A stretch of 64,000 nucleotides of DNA from Cyanobacteriota bacterium SRBZ.bins.94.201705 (GTDB lineage: Bacteria > Cyanobacteriota > Cyanobacteriia > Cyanobacteriales > Cyanobacteriaceae). Shown here in pieces: positions 26,702 to 34,804 of the stretch (position 1 is the first letter of the stretch; each line of letters starts with the position of its first letter). Under the pieces are notes generated by a model. That model was not told where the DNA came from and made no database searches. It worked only from the letters and a program-made list of their open reading frames with translations. Position numbers and translations under genes: made by a program. The stretch spans positions 62,001 to 126,000 of the forward strand of contig JAUQQP010000004.1 of NCBI GenBank assembly GCA_030549855.1, read 5' to 3'.

Positions 26702-27550
26702 ATGAGTCCCAGAAGACTGTCTGAACAAGAGCGTCAGGAGATAATTCAATTGTACCGCCAAGGGCCGGATACCTCTTCCACCCTGGCAGAGCGTTTTGGG
26801 GTAACTCCCGCTACTATTAGTCGTATTCTAAAAAAAAGCCTCCCGCCGGAGGAATATGAAAATCTAATAAAGGAAAAACGTCTCCTCCGTCACGGACAAC
26901 CCTATAAGCCCAACGATGACGGCAACGGCCAACAGTTATCCCTTCTGGGGCCTTCTCAACCCTCAGACAATCCCCCTATCCCACAAGACACACAATCCCC
27001 CTCTTTTGAGGCAGAAACCCATCACCCACTAGAACAAATCTGGGATACCATCTACCAAGAGGAAATTCCCTCCCTCCAGGAAGAAGAAAAGATGGAAGAA
27101 AAAGGGGAAGAGGGAGATATAGAGGCAGAAGAAGAATTACCCCATCCCCAAAAACACGACTATATTTTAAACTTCAACTGGGAGGTGGATTTTGGCCTCT
27201 CTGACACCCCAACCCCCCCAGAAGAAAAGGAACAACTCACAATTCTACCACTAAAAGACGCCATTTTCCCCAAAACCTGTTATCTGGTAATCGATCAGTC
27301 TTCCGAATTGATTGCTAGGCCATTGAAAGACTTTGCCCATCTTGGGGAAATACCAAAAGAGGAAGTGTCCCAACTAACACTGCCTGTTTTTGACAATCAT
27401 AAGGCCGCTAAGCGATTCTGCCAAGACAGGGGGAAGGTAATCAAAGTTCCTGACGCCAAAATCCTCCAAAAAACTTCATCCTATCTGTTAGCCAAAGGTA
27501 TTAGTTGTATTCTCATGGATGGCAAAGTCTACTCCCTGGCAGAAAGCTAA
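26702..27550 (+). CDS. HTH-domain protein with acidic linker and C-terminal unknown domain
   Basis: 282 residues from ATG 26702; a GTG six codons upstream is possible. Residues 1-60 contain a resolvase/Xre-like helix-turn-helix (LSEQERQEIIQLYRQG, TLAERFGVTPATISRILKK), similar to transposase or sigma-like HTH modules. Residues 85-165 are a highly acidic, proline- and glutamate-rich, probably disordered linker. Residues 175-282 form an alpha/beta C-terminal domain (LTILPLKDAIFPKTCYLVIDQ, AKRFCQDRGKVIKVPDAKIL) that I do not recognise. It may be a cyanobacterial transcription factor; no transposase catalytic domain is present, so it is not a mobile element remnant as far as can be seen. Shares its stop tetranucleotide with ycf51. 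Confidence 0.7.
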   Translation: MSPRRLSEQERQEIIQLYRQGPDTSSTLAERFGVTPATISRILKKSLPPEEYENLIKEKRLLRHGQPYKPNDDGNGQQLSLLGPSQPSDNPPIPQDTQSPSFEAETHHPLEQIWDTIYQEEIPSLQEEEKMEEKGEEGDIEAEEELPHPQKHDYILNFNWEVDFGLSDTPTPPEEKEQLTILPLKDAIFPKTCYLVIDQSSELIARPLKDFAHLGEIPKEEVSQLTLPVFDNHKAAKRFCQDRGKVIKVPDAKILQKTSSYLLAKGISCILMDGKVYSLAES

Positions 27551-28071
27551 CCTTCCGACAACAAAGACTCTAGTCTAGCAAATCCATCCTGGAATATAGT
27601 AATTTCCGGATTCGGGTCATCCCTTCTGGCTAGGGAGCGTTTAATTTGACCAAGATATATGGGTATGGTCTTCTTGTCTTGATGGACTTGTACTCTCGCC
27701 CTAATGGTCAGACTGTCCTCCCCCTTAGTAGCCATCCTCCCATAGGAGAATAAATCCATGGCCGCCTGTCTCAGAGTTGCTTCTAATACTGACGGTGTAA
27801 TATCTGTACTCACCGCAATCACTGCTTGTGTAGCTCCATTGTCATATACAAGATTATACTTTGCCGCATTGGGGATTTCCACCCGCTGAAACAAACCTAA
27901 ACTAAGGGCAAACAAACCTCCTGTTAACACTGCCATAAAGGCTGTCACCCCCACCAGGCGGAAACGAAATCCCCATTGGAACACAAAGGCCAATGAGGTC
28001 AAAATCAGAAAACCTATAGTAATATAAAGGCCCCACAGACTGTACTGACCAAAATCCAATGAAAATTCCAT
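27547..28071 (-). CDS. Ycf51-family (DUF2518) membrane protein
   Basis: 174 residues from ATG 28071, which has GTGGGA upstream; the frame is open 20 codons further but the next methionines have poorer context. Two transmembrane helices (LWGLYITIGFLILTSLAFVF, GVTAFMAVLTGGLFALSLGL) flank a short loop FQWGFRFRLV, and the rest is a soluble domain facing one side (TLRQAAMDLFSYGRM, KKTIPIYLGQIKRSLARRDD). These features fit the plastid/cyanobacterial Ycf51 family. Function unknown. Shares the stop tetranucleotide with the HTH gene. Confidence 0.75.
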   Translation of the reverse strand: MEFSLDFGQYSLWGLYITIGFLILTSLAFVFQWGFRFRLVGVTAFMAVLTGGLFALSLGLFQRVEIPNAAKYNLVYDNGATQAVIAVSTDITPSVLEATLRQAAMDLFSYGRMATKGEDSLTIRARVQVHQDKKTIPIYLGQIKRSLARRDDPNPEITIFQDGFARLESLLSEG

Positions 28072-28190
28072 GTTTCCCACAAATCCCATTTTTGCCCTCC
28101 ATTTTACCCCGTACCGGCCCATCCTCATCAACCCTTAGCCCCATTCCCCAATCTCCCTATTGTAAGATAGTAGGAGGAGGCATTTTAGGA

Positions 28191-28202
28191 TTTGTTAACA
28201 AA
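28191..28202. promoter_or_regulatory. Palindrome TTTGTTAACAAA upstream of sasA
   Basis: Perfect 12-bp palindrome 69-80 bases upstream of the sasA ATG. It is part of the 14-mer TTTGTTAACAAAAG also found at 20454 upstream of the coiled-coil gene. Candidate binding site for a common regulator. Confidence 0.4.
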
Positions 28203-28270
28203 AGGTCGACCTAGGGGTGTATTGCCCCCCCCCCGAGGGGATTGCCACAGCTGTCTACATCCTGGAGGAT

Positions 28271-29440
28271 ATGAGTCTGTCAGAGAATATCACTAATACC
28301 CCCACTTTCAGTACCAAGGAGGCCACCCTCAAACTCCTATTGTTTGTGGATAATCCTTACAGTTCAGAGAAAAATATAAGGCAAATCACCGAGTATTTAA
28401 AAACTTTAAGTCAAGATTATCAGTTCGAATTACAAGTATTAGAAATAAGCAAATACCCCCATCTAGTGGAGCATTTTAAATTAGTGGTTACCCCAGCTTT
28501 GGTGAAAGTTTGTCCTCCCCCTCAGCAAATTTTAGCCGGAACTAATCTCACCGCTAAACTGCGTAAGTACTGGTATCAATGGCAGACTTCCCTTGAAGAG
28601 TATAAGAAAAATCATCCCCACGCTCCCCCTCAGGATTCTCCCTGGGATGCCTGTCTCCCCTCCTCAGAATTGATACGCCTCCAGGATGAAATTTTCTACC
28701 TAAAAAAAGAGGTGGAACAGTTGAGGGAACAACTAAAATTCAAAGACCAAATGCTGGCCATGCTGGCCCACGATTTACGTACTCCTCTTACCGCCGCCTC
28801 CATCGCTATAGAAACCTTGGAAATCTATCACAGCGCCCAAGAAGAAAACAAAGATGACAAAAATAAAAACATAATAAGAAAGATATTTAAGCAGGCAAAA
28901 AGCCAATTTTTTATCATGAACAAGATGATAGAAGAGTTAATAAAAATCACGAGAGAAAATACTGGTAAACTTCAGATAAATCCGGTAAAAACAGACTTAA
29001 TTAGTCTGGCTGAAGAAGTTATAAATACCTTGCAACCTAAATTGGCAGAGAAGAAACAATATATAGTTAAAGATATACCCCACGATTTACCCCCAGTTTA
29101 CAGTGACCCAAAATTGATTAGACAGGTGCTGATAAATCTTTTAGATAATGCCATAAAATATAGCCCGGAAGGAACCCCCATTACTGTATCCATGCTCCAC
29201 AAAACCAGCCAAAAAGTAGAAGTTAGTATAATAGACTTGGGCCCTGGTATCCCCGACAGTCAAAAGGAAAGAATTTTTGAGGAAAACTACAGACTGCCAA
29301 GGGATGGGAAAAAGGACGGCTTTGGCATAGGCTTGAGTTTCTGTCGTCGGATTATCCATGCCCACTACGGACAAATATGGGTAGACGATAATGGGAGTCA
29401 GGGCAGTTGTTTTCGTTTTACCCTACCTATATACCGTTAA
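28271..29440 (+). CDS. sasA: Circadian input-output histidine kinase SasA
   Basis: Sensor kinase that binds KaiC through a KaiB-like thioredoxin domain and phosphorylates RpaA, carrying circadian output. 389 residues: the N-terminal KaiB-like domain is residues 18-105 (LKLLLFVDNPYSSEKNIRQ), then a helical linker, HisKA with the phospho-accepting His167 (MLAHDLRTPL), and the HATPase domain with N-box NLLDNAIKYS, DLGPGIPD and GFGIGLSFCRRI. I place the start at ATG 28271, although the GGAGG is only two bases upstream; a GTG at 28217 would add 18 residues. rpaA is not in the window, but RpaB, which shares this kinase network, is at 46.0 kb. Confidence 0.93.
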   Translation: MSLSENITNTPTFSTKEATLKLLLFVDNPYSSEKNIRQITEYLKTLSQDYQFELQVLEISKYPHLVEHFKLVVTPALVKVCPPPQQILAGTNLTAKLRKYWYQWQTSLEEYKKNHPHAPPQDSPWDACLPSSELIRLQDEIFYLKKEVEQLREQLKFKDQMLAMLAHDLRTPLTAASIAIETLEIYHSAQEENKDDKNKNIIRKIFKQAKSQFFIMNKMIEELIKITRENTGKLQINPVKTDLISLAEEVINTLQPKLAEKKQYIVKDIPHDLPPVYSDPKLIRQVLINLLDNAIKYSPEGTPITVSMLHKTSQKVEVSIIDLGPGIPDSQKERIFEENYRLPRDGKKDGFGIGLSFCRRIIHAHYGQIWVDDNGSQGSCFRFTLPIYR

Positions 29441-29517
29441 ATCCCTACAAGACACCCACAGGCCCCCCACTGTAATCCATGTTACAATGGTAATAGGAAG
29501 TAAGGGGGCTAGGTACC

Positions 29518-29961
29518 ATGAAAAGACTAATTCTGGCCAGTTTTGTCGCCCTGTTGTCCCTCAACACCCTAGTGCCTGTAAGTAAAGCAGAAAATGTCGA
29601 AGCCGTCAAGCAACTGTTGCAGACAAATCAATGTCAGGGATGTGACTTGAGAGGCGCTAATCTGGAAGAAGCCCATCTTATTGGGGCAGACTTGAGAGGT
29701 GCGGATTTGCGGGGCGCCAACCTAAAAGGTGCTATTTTAGAGGGGGCAGACTTAGACGGTGCTAATTTGGAAGGGGCTAACCTAAGTGGGGCTTTTCTCA
29801 CTAATGCTACTTTTAATCATGCTAACCTAACAGATGTGGACCTGAGCTATGCCATTATTGTGGATGCCCAGGCGGATGGCGCTACTATCAGCTACAGGAA
29901 TATTGAGGGGGCTGTTATTGTAGAAACCCCCATTGGCATCGGTGGTGAATATCCTCACTAA
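29518..29961 (+). CDS. Secreted pentapeptide-repeat protein
   Basis: 147 residues. A signal peptide (MKRLILASFVALLSLNTLVP, with probable cleavage after SKA) directs it to the periplasm or thylakoid lumen. A run of A(D/N)LxX pentapeptides from about residue 40 to 115 (GANLEEAHLIGADLRGADL and so on) predicts a right-handed quadrilateral beta-helix of three to four coils. Just before it lies CQGCDL, a cysteine pair that could form a disulfide. The tail is IVETPIGIGGEYPH. Lumenal pentapeptide proteins are common in cyanobacteria; function unknown. ATG start with GGGGG upstream. Confidence 0.88.
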   Translation: MKRLILASFVALLSLNTLVPVSKAENVEAVKQLLQTNQCQGCDLRGANLEEAHLIGADLRGADLRGANLKGAILEGADLDGANLEGANLSGAFLTNATFNHANLTDVDLSYAIIVDAQADGATISYRNIEGAVIVETPIGIGGEYPH

Positions 29962-29964
29962 GGA

Positions 29965-30004
29965 GAGTTTTAAGTTTTTTTAAGGAAGTTTAAGTAAAAT
30001 TAAG
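29965..30004. repeat. Four TTAAG units in exact 10-bp phase upstream of the pterin synthase gene
   Basis: Four consecutive 10-bp units each end in TTAAG (29970, 29980, 29990, 30000). Read on the minus strand they give CTTAA at 10-bp spacing, one helical turn. A TACAGT box at 30014 would make a -10 with the last repeats over the -35 position, as in activator sites of the Pho-box kind. The gene downstream starts at 30048. Confidence 0.5.
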
Positions 30005-30047
30005 AAAAAAATGGTACAGTGGTAAGAAACCAAAAACCTAGGCCATC

Positions 30048-30920
30048 ATGAGGTGTATTGTAAAGCGCAGAGCCCAATTTAGTGCCTCTCACCGGTATTG
30101 GCTGCCGGAGTTGAGTGAGGCAGAAAATGAGAGGCTTTTTGGGGCTAATGCTCGTTTTCCAGGCCATGGACACAATTATGTGCTATATGTCTCCTTGGTG
30201 GGGGAGTTGGATGAATATGGCATGGTGACAAACCTTTCCGAGGTGAAAAAAATTATCCACCGGGAGGTAGTTAGCCAATTGGATTATAGTTATCTCAATG
30301 ATACCTGGCCGGAATTCCAACAAACCCTCCCCACCACCGAATACATTGCTAAAGTCATCTGGCAACGTTTAATACCCTATTTGCCTCTAGTAGACATCCA
30401 ACTGTACGAACATCCGCAACTGTGGGCTAATTATCAAGGGAAAGACATGGAAGCTACACTTACTATTGGAACACATTTTAGTGCCGCACACCGTTTGGCT
30501 TTACCGGAATTGACTTTGGAAGAAAATACTAAAATCTATGGTAAATGTGCTCGTCCCAACGGTCATGGACACAATTATCACCTAGAAGTGTCCGTTACTG
30601 GCCAGATTCACCCTCGCACCGGTATGGTTGTGGATTTAGTTACCCTTCATAAGATAGTGGCGGAGTATGTAGTTGAACCCCTGGATCATACCTTCCTCAA
30701 TAAAGATATACCCTATTTTACCCAAGTAGTCCCCACTGCTGAAAATATAGCCATTTATATAGCCAAAATACTACGAGACCCTATTGCTCAGTTGGGCGTA
30801 GAATTAACTAGGGTAAAACTGATAGAAAGTCCCAATAATTCCTGTGAAATCGACTGTCGTCAACTCTTTTCCCAACAACAAGAAACTATTTCTATCTCTG
30901 ACTCATTAGTTCTCGTCTAG
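30048..30920 (+). CDS. Tandem 6-pyruvoyl-tetrahydropterin-synthase-like (QueD-type) protein
   Basis: 290 residues containing two PTPS/QueD domains. Domain 2 (about residues 136-285) has the complete site: zinc ligands His148, His173 and His175, catalytic Cys167 (YGKCARPNGHGHN) and the His of PLDHTFLN. Domain 1 (1-130) keeps the zinc ligands His15, His40 and His42 but has Asn34 in place of the Cys and Tyr80 (QLDYSYLN) in place of the His, so it is probably inactive. The substrate is dihydroneopterin triphosphate or a derivative; 6-carboxytetrahydropterin (queuosine), BH4 or cyanopterin pathways are all possible. Single gene, with a phased repeat array upstream and a terminator downstream. Confidence 0.9.
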   Translation: MRCIVKRRAQFSASHRYWLPELSEAENERLFGANARFPGHGHNYVLYVSLVGELDEYGMVTNLSEVKKIIHREVVSQLDYSYLNDTWPEFQQTLPTTEYIAKVIWQRLIPYLPLVDIQLYEHPQLWANYQGKDMEATLTIGTHFSAAHRLALPELTLEENTKIYGKCARPNGHGHNYHLEVSVTGQIHPRTGMVVDLVTLHKIVAEYVVEPLDHTFLNKDIPYFTQVVPTAENIAIYIAKILRDPIAQLGVELTRVKLIESPNNSCEIDCRQLFSQQQETISISDSLVLV

Positions 30921-30932
30921 ACTTTCATTACA

Positions 30933-30996
30933 GCCCATGTTGGGATTCTCTTCTTCCTCCTTAATTCCCGACACCCTCCATGGGCCTTTTTTGTTT
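30933..30996 (+). terminator. Intrinsic terminator after the pterin synthase gene
   Basis: GCCCATG (30933-30939) pairs with CATGGGC (30979-30985), with an inner TTGGGA/TCCCGA stem and a loop, followed directly by TTTTTTGTTTTT. The long loop makes it imperfect, but the T-rich tail and position 12 bases after the stop support termination. Confidence 0.65.
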
Positions 30997-31067
30997 TTAT
31001 TGGTAAATATTGTCAAAGAGAATGAGGATATAATTGACTGTAAGTATCCACAGGAAGATATGAGACA

Positions 31068-31379
31068 ATGATTACAGGGGAACAATTACGACGGCTAATA
31101 CAGGAAAAATGGGGCTATTCCTATGACGTACAGATACTAAGAATCCGAGATAGAATCTATTTTCAGGTGATGTGGAAATATTTAGAACAAGCCTCTTTTC
31201 ACTATACCGAGGCAGAATACCTAGAAAATCTGGAAAACATAGCCCAATATCTAAACCATTGGGGGGTAGTCAGTCAAGTCATTGAGGGGATAAGGGAGAC
31301 AAAAAGTAAACCCCGTCTGGGGAAAGCAGTAAGCATCCCCCTCTCTTTGGGCGAAAGGGCGTCAGAATGGATTGTATAG
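31068..31379 (+). CDS. DUF3067-family protein
   Basis: 103 residues, soluble, with the DUF3067-like start [43 protein letters not shown], which I recognise from cyanobacterial and plastid genomes. The C-terminal 25 residues are basic and poorly conserved-looking. No catalytic motif known. ATG start with CAGGAAG upstream. It lies 20 bases upstream of the Nudix gene and may form a small operon with it. Identification from memory of the family. Confidence 0.75.
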   Translation: MITGEQLRRLIQEKWGYSYDVQILRIRDRIYFQVMWKYLEQASFHYTEAEYLENLENIAQYLNHWGVVSQVIEGIRETKSKPRLGKAVSIPLSLGERASEWIV

Positions 31380-31399
31380 ACACAAAAGAGGAAGGGATT

Positions 31400-31837
31400 A
31401 TGAGCAATTATAAGAATCCTGTGCCCACTGTGGACATTATCATCGAAATGGAGGAGGAGGGACAAGAGGGAATTGTACTCATCCAAAGGAAAAACCCTCC
31501 CCTAGGCTGGGCTATTCCCGGCGGTTTTATCGACTATGGCGAGACAATAGAAGCCGCTGCTATCCGTGAGGCAAAAGAGGAAACCGGCCTGGAGGTCACC
31601 CTTAAAGACCTATTGTACGTCTATTCTGACCCAAAACGAGACCCCCGTCAACACACTGTGAGTATTGTCTTCATTGCAGCCGGCAGAGGAAAGTTACAGG
31701 CAGCTGATGATGCCACTGATGCTGCTATTTTCCCCCTAAACCAACTGCCATCCCCTCTCTGTTTTGACCACCACTCCATTCTACAAGACTACATCCGTTA
31801 CCGGCAAACTGGCATCCGCCCATTACCCCGGTTATAA
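31400..31837 (+). CDS. Nudix hydrolase
   Basis: 145 residues from ATG 31400 ([17 protein letters not shown]), with GAGGAAGGG just upstream; an earlier in-frame start lies inside the preceding gene. The Nudix box is complete: G in PGGFIDYG, E in [20 protein letters not shown], fitting G-x5-E-x7-REUxEExGU. Such enzymes hydrolyse nucleoside diphosphates linked to another moiety, such as ADP-ribose or NADH. The substrate cannot be deduced. Its C-terminus ([13 protein letters not shown]) is short. Translationally close to DUF3067. Confidence 0.92.
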   Translation: MSNYKNPVPTVDIIIEMEEEGQEGIVLIQRKNPPLGWAIPGGFIDYGETIEAAAIREAKEETGLEVTLKDLLYVYSDPKRDPRQHTVSIVFIAAGRGKLQAADDATDAAIFPLNQLPSPLCFDHHSILQDYIRYRQTGIRPLPRL

Positions 31838-31851
31838 CTACAGTGCCCCCT

Positions 31852-31880
31852 TTGACTTATCACCTGTTTAGGGCTATAAT
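31852..31880 (+). promoter_or_regulatory. Consensus-like sigma70 promoter of the SpoU methyltransferase gene
   Basis: TTGACT at 31852-31857 and TATAAT at 31875-31880 are separated by exactly 17 bases. Transcription would start at about 31887, roughly 23 bases before the ATG at 31910. Confidence 0.7.
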
Positions 31881-31909
31881 GGTTAGAATCGGTCCAGGTA
31901 GTCCCCACA

Positions 31910-32749
31910 ATGCCCAAAGTCAACCCCCAGCATAGGCAGTTACAACGGAAGGAGAGTAAGAAACAGTCGCCTGCCTCCCCCTCCTTTACCAACCAGTCGG
32001 ATGATTTAATTTACGGTTGCCATCCCGTTTTAGCCGCCATCTCTGCCAATCAACAGCTTAATCGTCTTTACATTACCGCCAAACTGGCCCAGGATAAGCG
32101 TTTTGAGCCCCTAATCCCTCTGTTAAAAGCCAGAGGCACAGTGGTAGACATAGTAGACGTTAACAGACTCAATCAGTTGACTAATTTTGCCAATCACCAA
32201 GGCGTCGCTGCCAAAATTGCCCCTTATGAGTATATTGATTTGCAAGATTTGATAACACAAGCGAAAGAAAAAACAGCCCACCCAGTAATTCTAATAGCTG
32301 ATGGTATTAATGATCCCCACAACTTAGGGGCTATTATTCGCACAGCAGAGGCATTGGGCATGCAGGGATTAATAATACCTCAGAGACGGGCAGTAGCAGT
32401 TACCTCCACGGTGATGAAAGTGGCAGCTGGTGCCTTGTCTTACTTTCCCGTAGCCAGGGTGGTGAATATAAGTCAGGCCATTTCCCGGTTGAAGGAAGAA
32501 GGTTTCTGGATTTATGGTACTATAGCTCAGGGAGGCCAATGGTTACACCAAGCTAAATTAGAAGGTGCCATCGGTTTAGTGATAGGTGCGGAAGACAAGG
32601 GAATAAGCCAGTCTGTATTAAAAGCCTGTGATTTCCTCCTGTCCATTCCCATGGCGGGAAAAACTCCTAGTCTTAATGCCTCCGTTGCCACTGCCATTTG
32701 TTTGTATGAAATCCGTCGTCAACAACTCCTTGCCAGTGTGTCGGCATAA
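31910..32749 (+). CDS. rlmB: SpoU/TrmH-family 23S rRNA 2'-O-ribose methyltransferase (RlmB-like)
   Basis: SPOUT-class methyltransferase, 279 residues. A basic N-terminal extension of about 30 residues precedes a substrate-binding L30e-like domain (IYGCHPVLAAISANQQLNRLYI), then the catalytic knot with motif 1 ILIADGINDPHNLGAIIRTAE, motif 2 GLVIGAEDKGIS and motif 3 LSIPMAGKTPSLNASVATAI. These are the three SpoU motifs. RlmB modifies G2251 in E. coli 23S rRNA; the exact site here is inferred. It has its own promoter. Confidence 0.9.
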   Translation: MPKVNPQHRQLQRKESKKQSPASPSFTNQSDDLIYGCHPVLAAISANQQLNRLYITAKLAQDKRFEPLIPLLKARGTVVDIVDVNRLNQLTNFANHQGVAAKIAPYEYIDLQDLITQAKEKTAHPVILIADGINDPHNLGAIIRTAEALGMQGLIIPQRRAVAVTSTVMKVAAGALSYFPVARVVNISQAISRLKEEGFWIYGTIAQGGQWLHQAKLEGAIGLVIGAEDKGISQSVLKACDFLLSIPMAGKTPSLNASVATAICLYEIRRQQLLASVSA

Positions 32750-32831
32750 AGAGTGTAAGTAAAATCCCCCTTGTCAAAATTTGATAACAGAGCCACACTA
32801 GTAGCAAAGACCTATGGGAGGGGGGATAAAA

Positions 32832-33083
32832 GTGAGAGAGTTACTTATTGACTTGTTAGACTCCCTGGGGTGGGCAGTATGGCTAGAAATAATCACGGAA
32901 AGGCCCCAGTGTATCTACTATTTTGGCCCTTTTCTTACCCAACAGGAGGCTATTTCTCACCAGGAAGGCTATCTGCAAGACTTAAAAGAGGAAAAAAGCG
33001 TTGGCATCACCGTAAGGATTGTGCGTTGTAAGCCGAGGGAATTGACCATATGTAGTGATGTACCACCGGATGATTGGATTTGA
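32832..33083 (+). CDS. DUF1816-family protein
   Basis: 83 residues. I start at GTG 32832, which has the strong GGGAGGGGGG six bases upstream; an ATG at 32814 would add six residues but overlaps that site. The sequence VRELLIDLLDSLGWAVWLEI, TQQEAISHQEGYLQDLKEE and RCKPRELTIC matches my memory of DUF1816, a small cyanobacterial family sometimes linked to phycobilisome or stress genes. No catalytic motif. Convergent with the ABC permease gene, 25 bases apart. Confidence 0.75.
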   Translation: MRELLIDLLDSLGWAVWLEIITERPQCIYYFGPFLTQQEAISHQEGYLQDLKEEKSVGITVRIVRCKPRELTICSDVPPDDWI

Positions 33084-33108
33084 CCGTTGCCACAGTTGCA
33101 GATAGTCT

Positions 33109-34794
33109 TTAGGGTTGCCGATAGTCTTCTGCGCCTTTGGCAATACGATAACTGAGGAAACAAACAGGAATTAAGCCCACTAGAATAATAACAATAGCGG
33201 GGGCGGCGGCGTCTGCCAGTCTTTCGTCAGAGGCATACTGGAATACCCTCACTGCTAGGGTATCAAAATTAAAGGGGCGCAACACAACAGTAGCAGGTAA
33301 TTCCTTCATCACATCTACAAAAACCAATAAAAAGGCAGTCAATATACCACCTCTCATCAGAGGCAAGTGTATTTTTAATAGGGTAGCCAGGGGATTATAA
33401 CCCAGACTGCGGGAGGCTTCGTCTAAATGGGGTTTAATTTTGCCTAGACTAGATTCCACGGTGTTAAGGGAGACAGGGAAAAATCTGACCAAATAGCCAT
33501 AAATCAAAGCTATAACGGTGCCACTGAAGATTAAGCCCACAGAGACATTAAAATTTTTCTCCAACCAGTCAGCAAGGGCATTGTCAACAGTCCCCAGGGG
33601 TATTAAAATACCCACAGCTATAACCGACCCTGGGATGGCATAACCCATAGAGGCAATGAGGGCAGAGGTATTGAGGAAGGGATTAGGGAAAAGACGTTTA
33701 CCATAGGCCATGAGTAGACTAAACACCACAGCAACAAAACCAGTGGCGATGGCTAGGAAAAGACTATTTTGGGCAATAAACCAAAAATTCTCACCCCAAG
33801 TTTCCTCCCAGTGGATAATAGTCAGATAGATGAGATAAATCAGGGGTATAAAAAAACCAAAGACAACAGGAATAGCACAAGCCATAAAAGCCAAACCCCC
33901 CCGCCACCAATTGAGACGATAACGAGAAGAAGCCTTTACTCCCCTGCCTATCTGATAATAACGGGCTTGAAGACGGGATAGTTGCTCCAGAATAATCAAG
34001 ACTAGCACAAATACCATCAGACAGAAAGCCAATTGGGCTGCTGCCACCCTTTCCCTCATGTTTATCCAGGTGCGATAAATGCCCGTAGTGAATGTATTAA
34101 CTCCGAAGTATTGAACAGTACCAAAATCATTGAGAGTCTCCATGAGGGCAAGTGCCAAGCCAGCGACAATGGAGGGACGTGCCAAAGGCAAAGCCACAGA
34201 GAAAAAACTCTTCCAGGGGTTACATCCTAGACTTCTACTAGCTTCTATACTACAAACAGATTGCTCTAAAAAAGCAACCCGGGCTAACATGTAGACATAG
34301 GGGTATAACACCAGGGTTAACATGACTATAGCCCCCCCCAAGTGGCGAAGGGAGGGAAACCAGTAGTCTCGGGCAGTCTCCCAGCCGAAAATAGTCCGCA
34401 GGAAAGTCTGTACTGGGCCATAATATTCCAACATGTCAGTATAACTATAAGCCAGGAGGTAGGAGGGGGCCGCCAAAGGCATCAACAACAACCACTGCCA
34501 CCAGTTAACCCCCCAAAAGTCACACATGGTAACCAGCCAGGCGCAACCCACACCAATCACAGTGACGCCCACCCCCACTCCCAACATCAACCAGAGGGTG
34601 TTGAGGATATAGTCTGTTAAAACCGTTTCTGCCAGGTGTTGCCACACCTCTTTTTTGTCAGCCAAAATACTACTGGCCACCGCCAAGATTGGGAGGGCAA
34701 TAGCCAGGGCAACCAATCCCAGAAACAGATGCCAAAGATAAACGGACAGTTTTGGCCCATTGAGTTTATCCTGGGGCTTGAGAATACTAACCAT
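33109..34794 (-). CDS. futB: Iron(III)-type ABC transporter permease (FutB/FbpB-like)
   Basis: Two-fold permease with two BPD-transport cores in one chain, 561 residues from ATG 34794 (MVSILKPQ), which has AGGTAAGG upstream; the open frame extends 23 codons into the preceding gene. Two EAA-type loops are visible: EASRSLGCNPWKSFFSVALPLARPSIV and EASRSLGYNPLATLLKIHLPLMRGGIL, each for an ATPase contact. About 12 transmembrane helices. It resembles ThiP/FbpB and cyanobacterial FutB. Neither the binding protein nor the ATPase is next to it; they would be elsewhere, as in Synechocystis. Starts 10 bases after the Omp85 gene. Confidence 0.8.
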   Translation of the reverse strand: MVSILKPQDKLNGPKLSVYLWHLFLGLVALAIALPILAVASSILADKKEVWQHLAETVLTDYILNTLWLMLGVGVGVTVIGVGCAWLVTMCDFWGVNWWQWLLLMPLAAPSYLLAYSYTDMLEYYGPVQTFLRTIFGWETARDYWFPSLRHLGGAIVMLTLVLYPYVYMLARVAFLEQSVCSIEASRSLGCNPWKSFFSVALPLARPSIVAGLALALMETLNDFGTVQYFGVNTFTTGIYRTWINMRERVAAAQLAFCLMVFVLVLIILEQLSRLQARYYQIGRGVKASSRYRLNWWRGGLAFMACAIPVVFGFFIPLIYLIYLTIIHWEETWGENFWFIAQNSLFLAIATGFVAVVFSLLMAYGKRLFPNPFLNTSALIASMGYAIPGSVIAVGILIPLGTVDNALADWLEKNFNVSVGLIFSGTVIALIYGYLVRFFPVSLNTVESSLGKIKPHLDEASRSLGYNPLATLLKIHLPLMRGGILTAFLLVFVDVMKELPATVVLRPFNFDTLAVRVFQYASDERLADAAAPAIVIILVGLIPVCFLSYRIAKGAEDYRQP

Positions 34795-34804
34795 GGCCTT
34801 ACCT

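Noticed and set aside
26684-27550. HTH gene as a transposase or insertion-sequence remnant
   Set aside because: Only the helix-turn-helix resembles transposases; no catalytic domain, terminal inverted repeats or target duplication were found.
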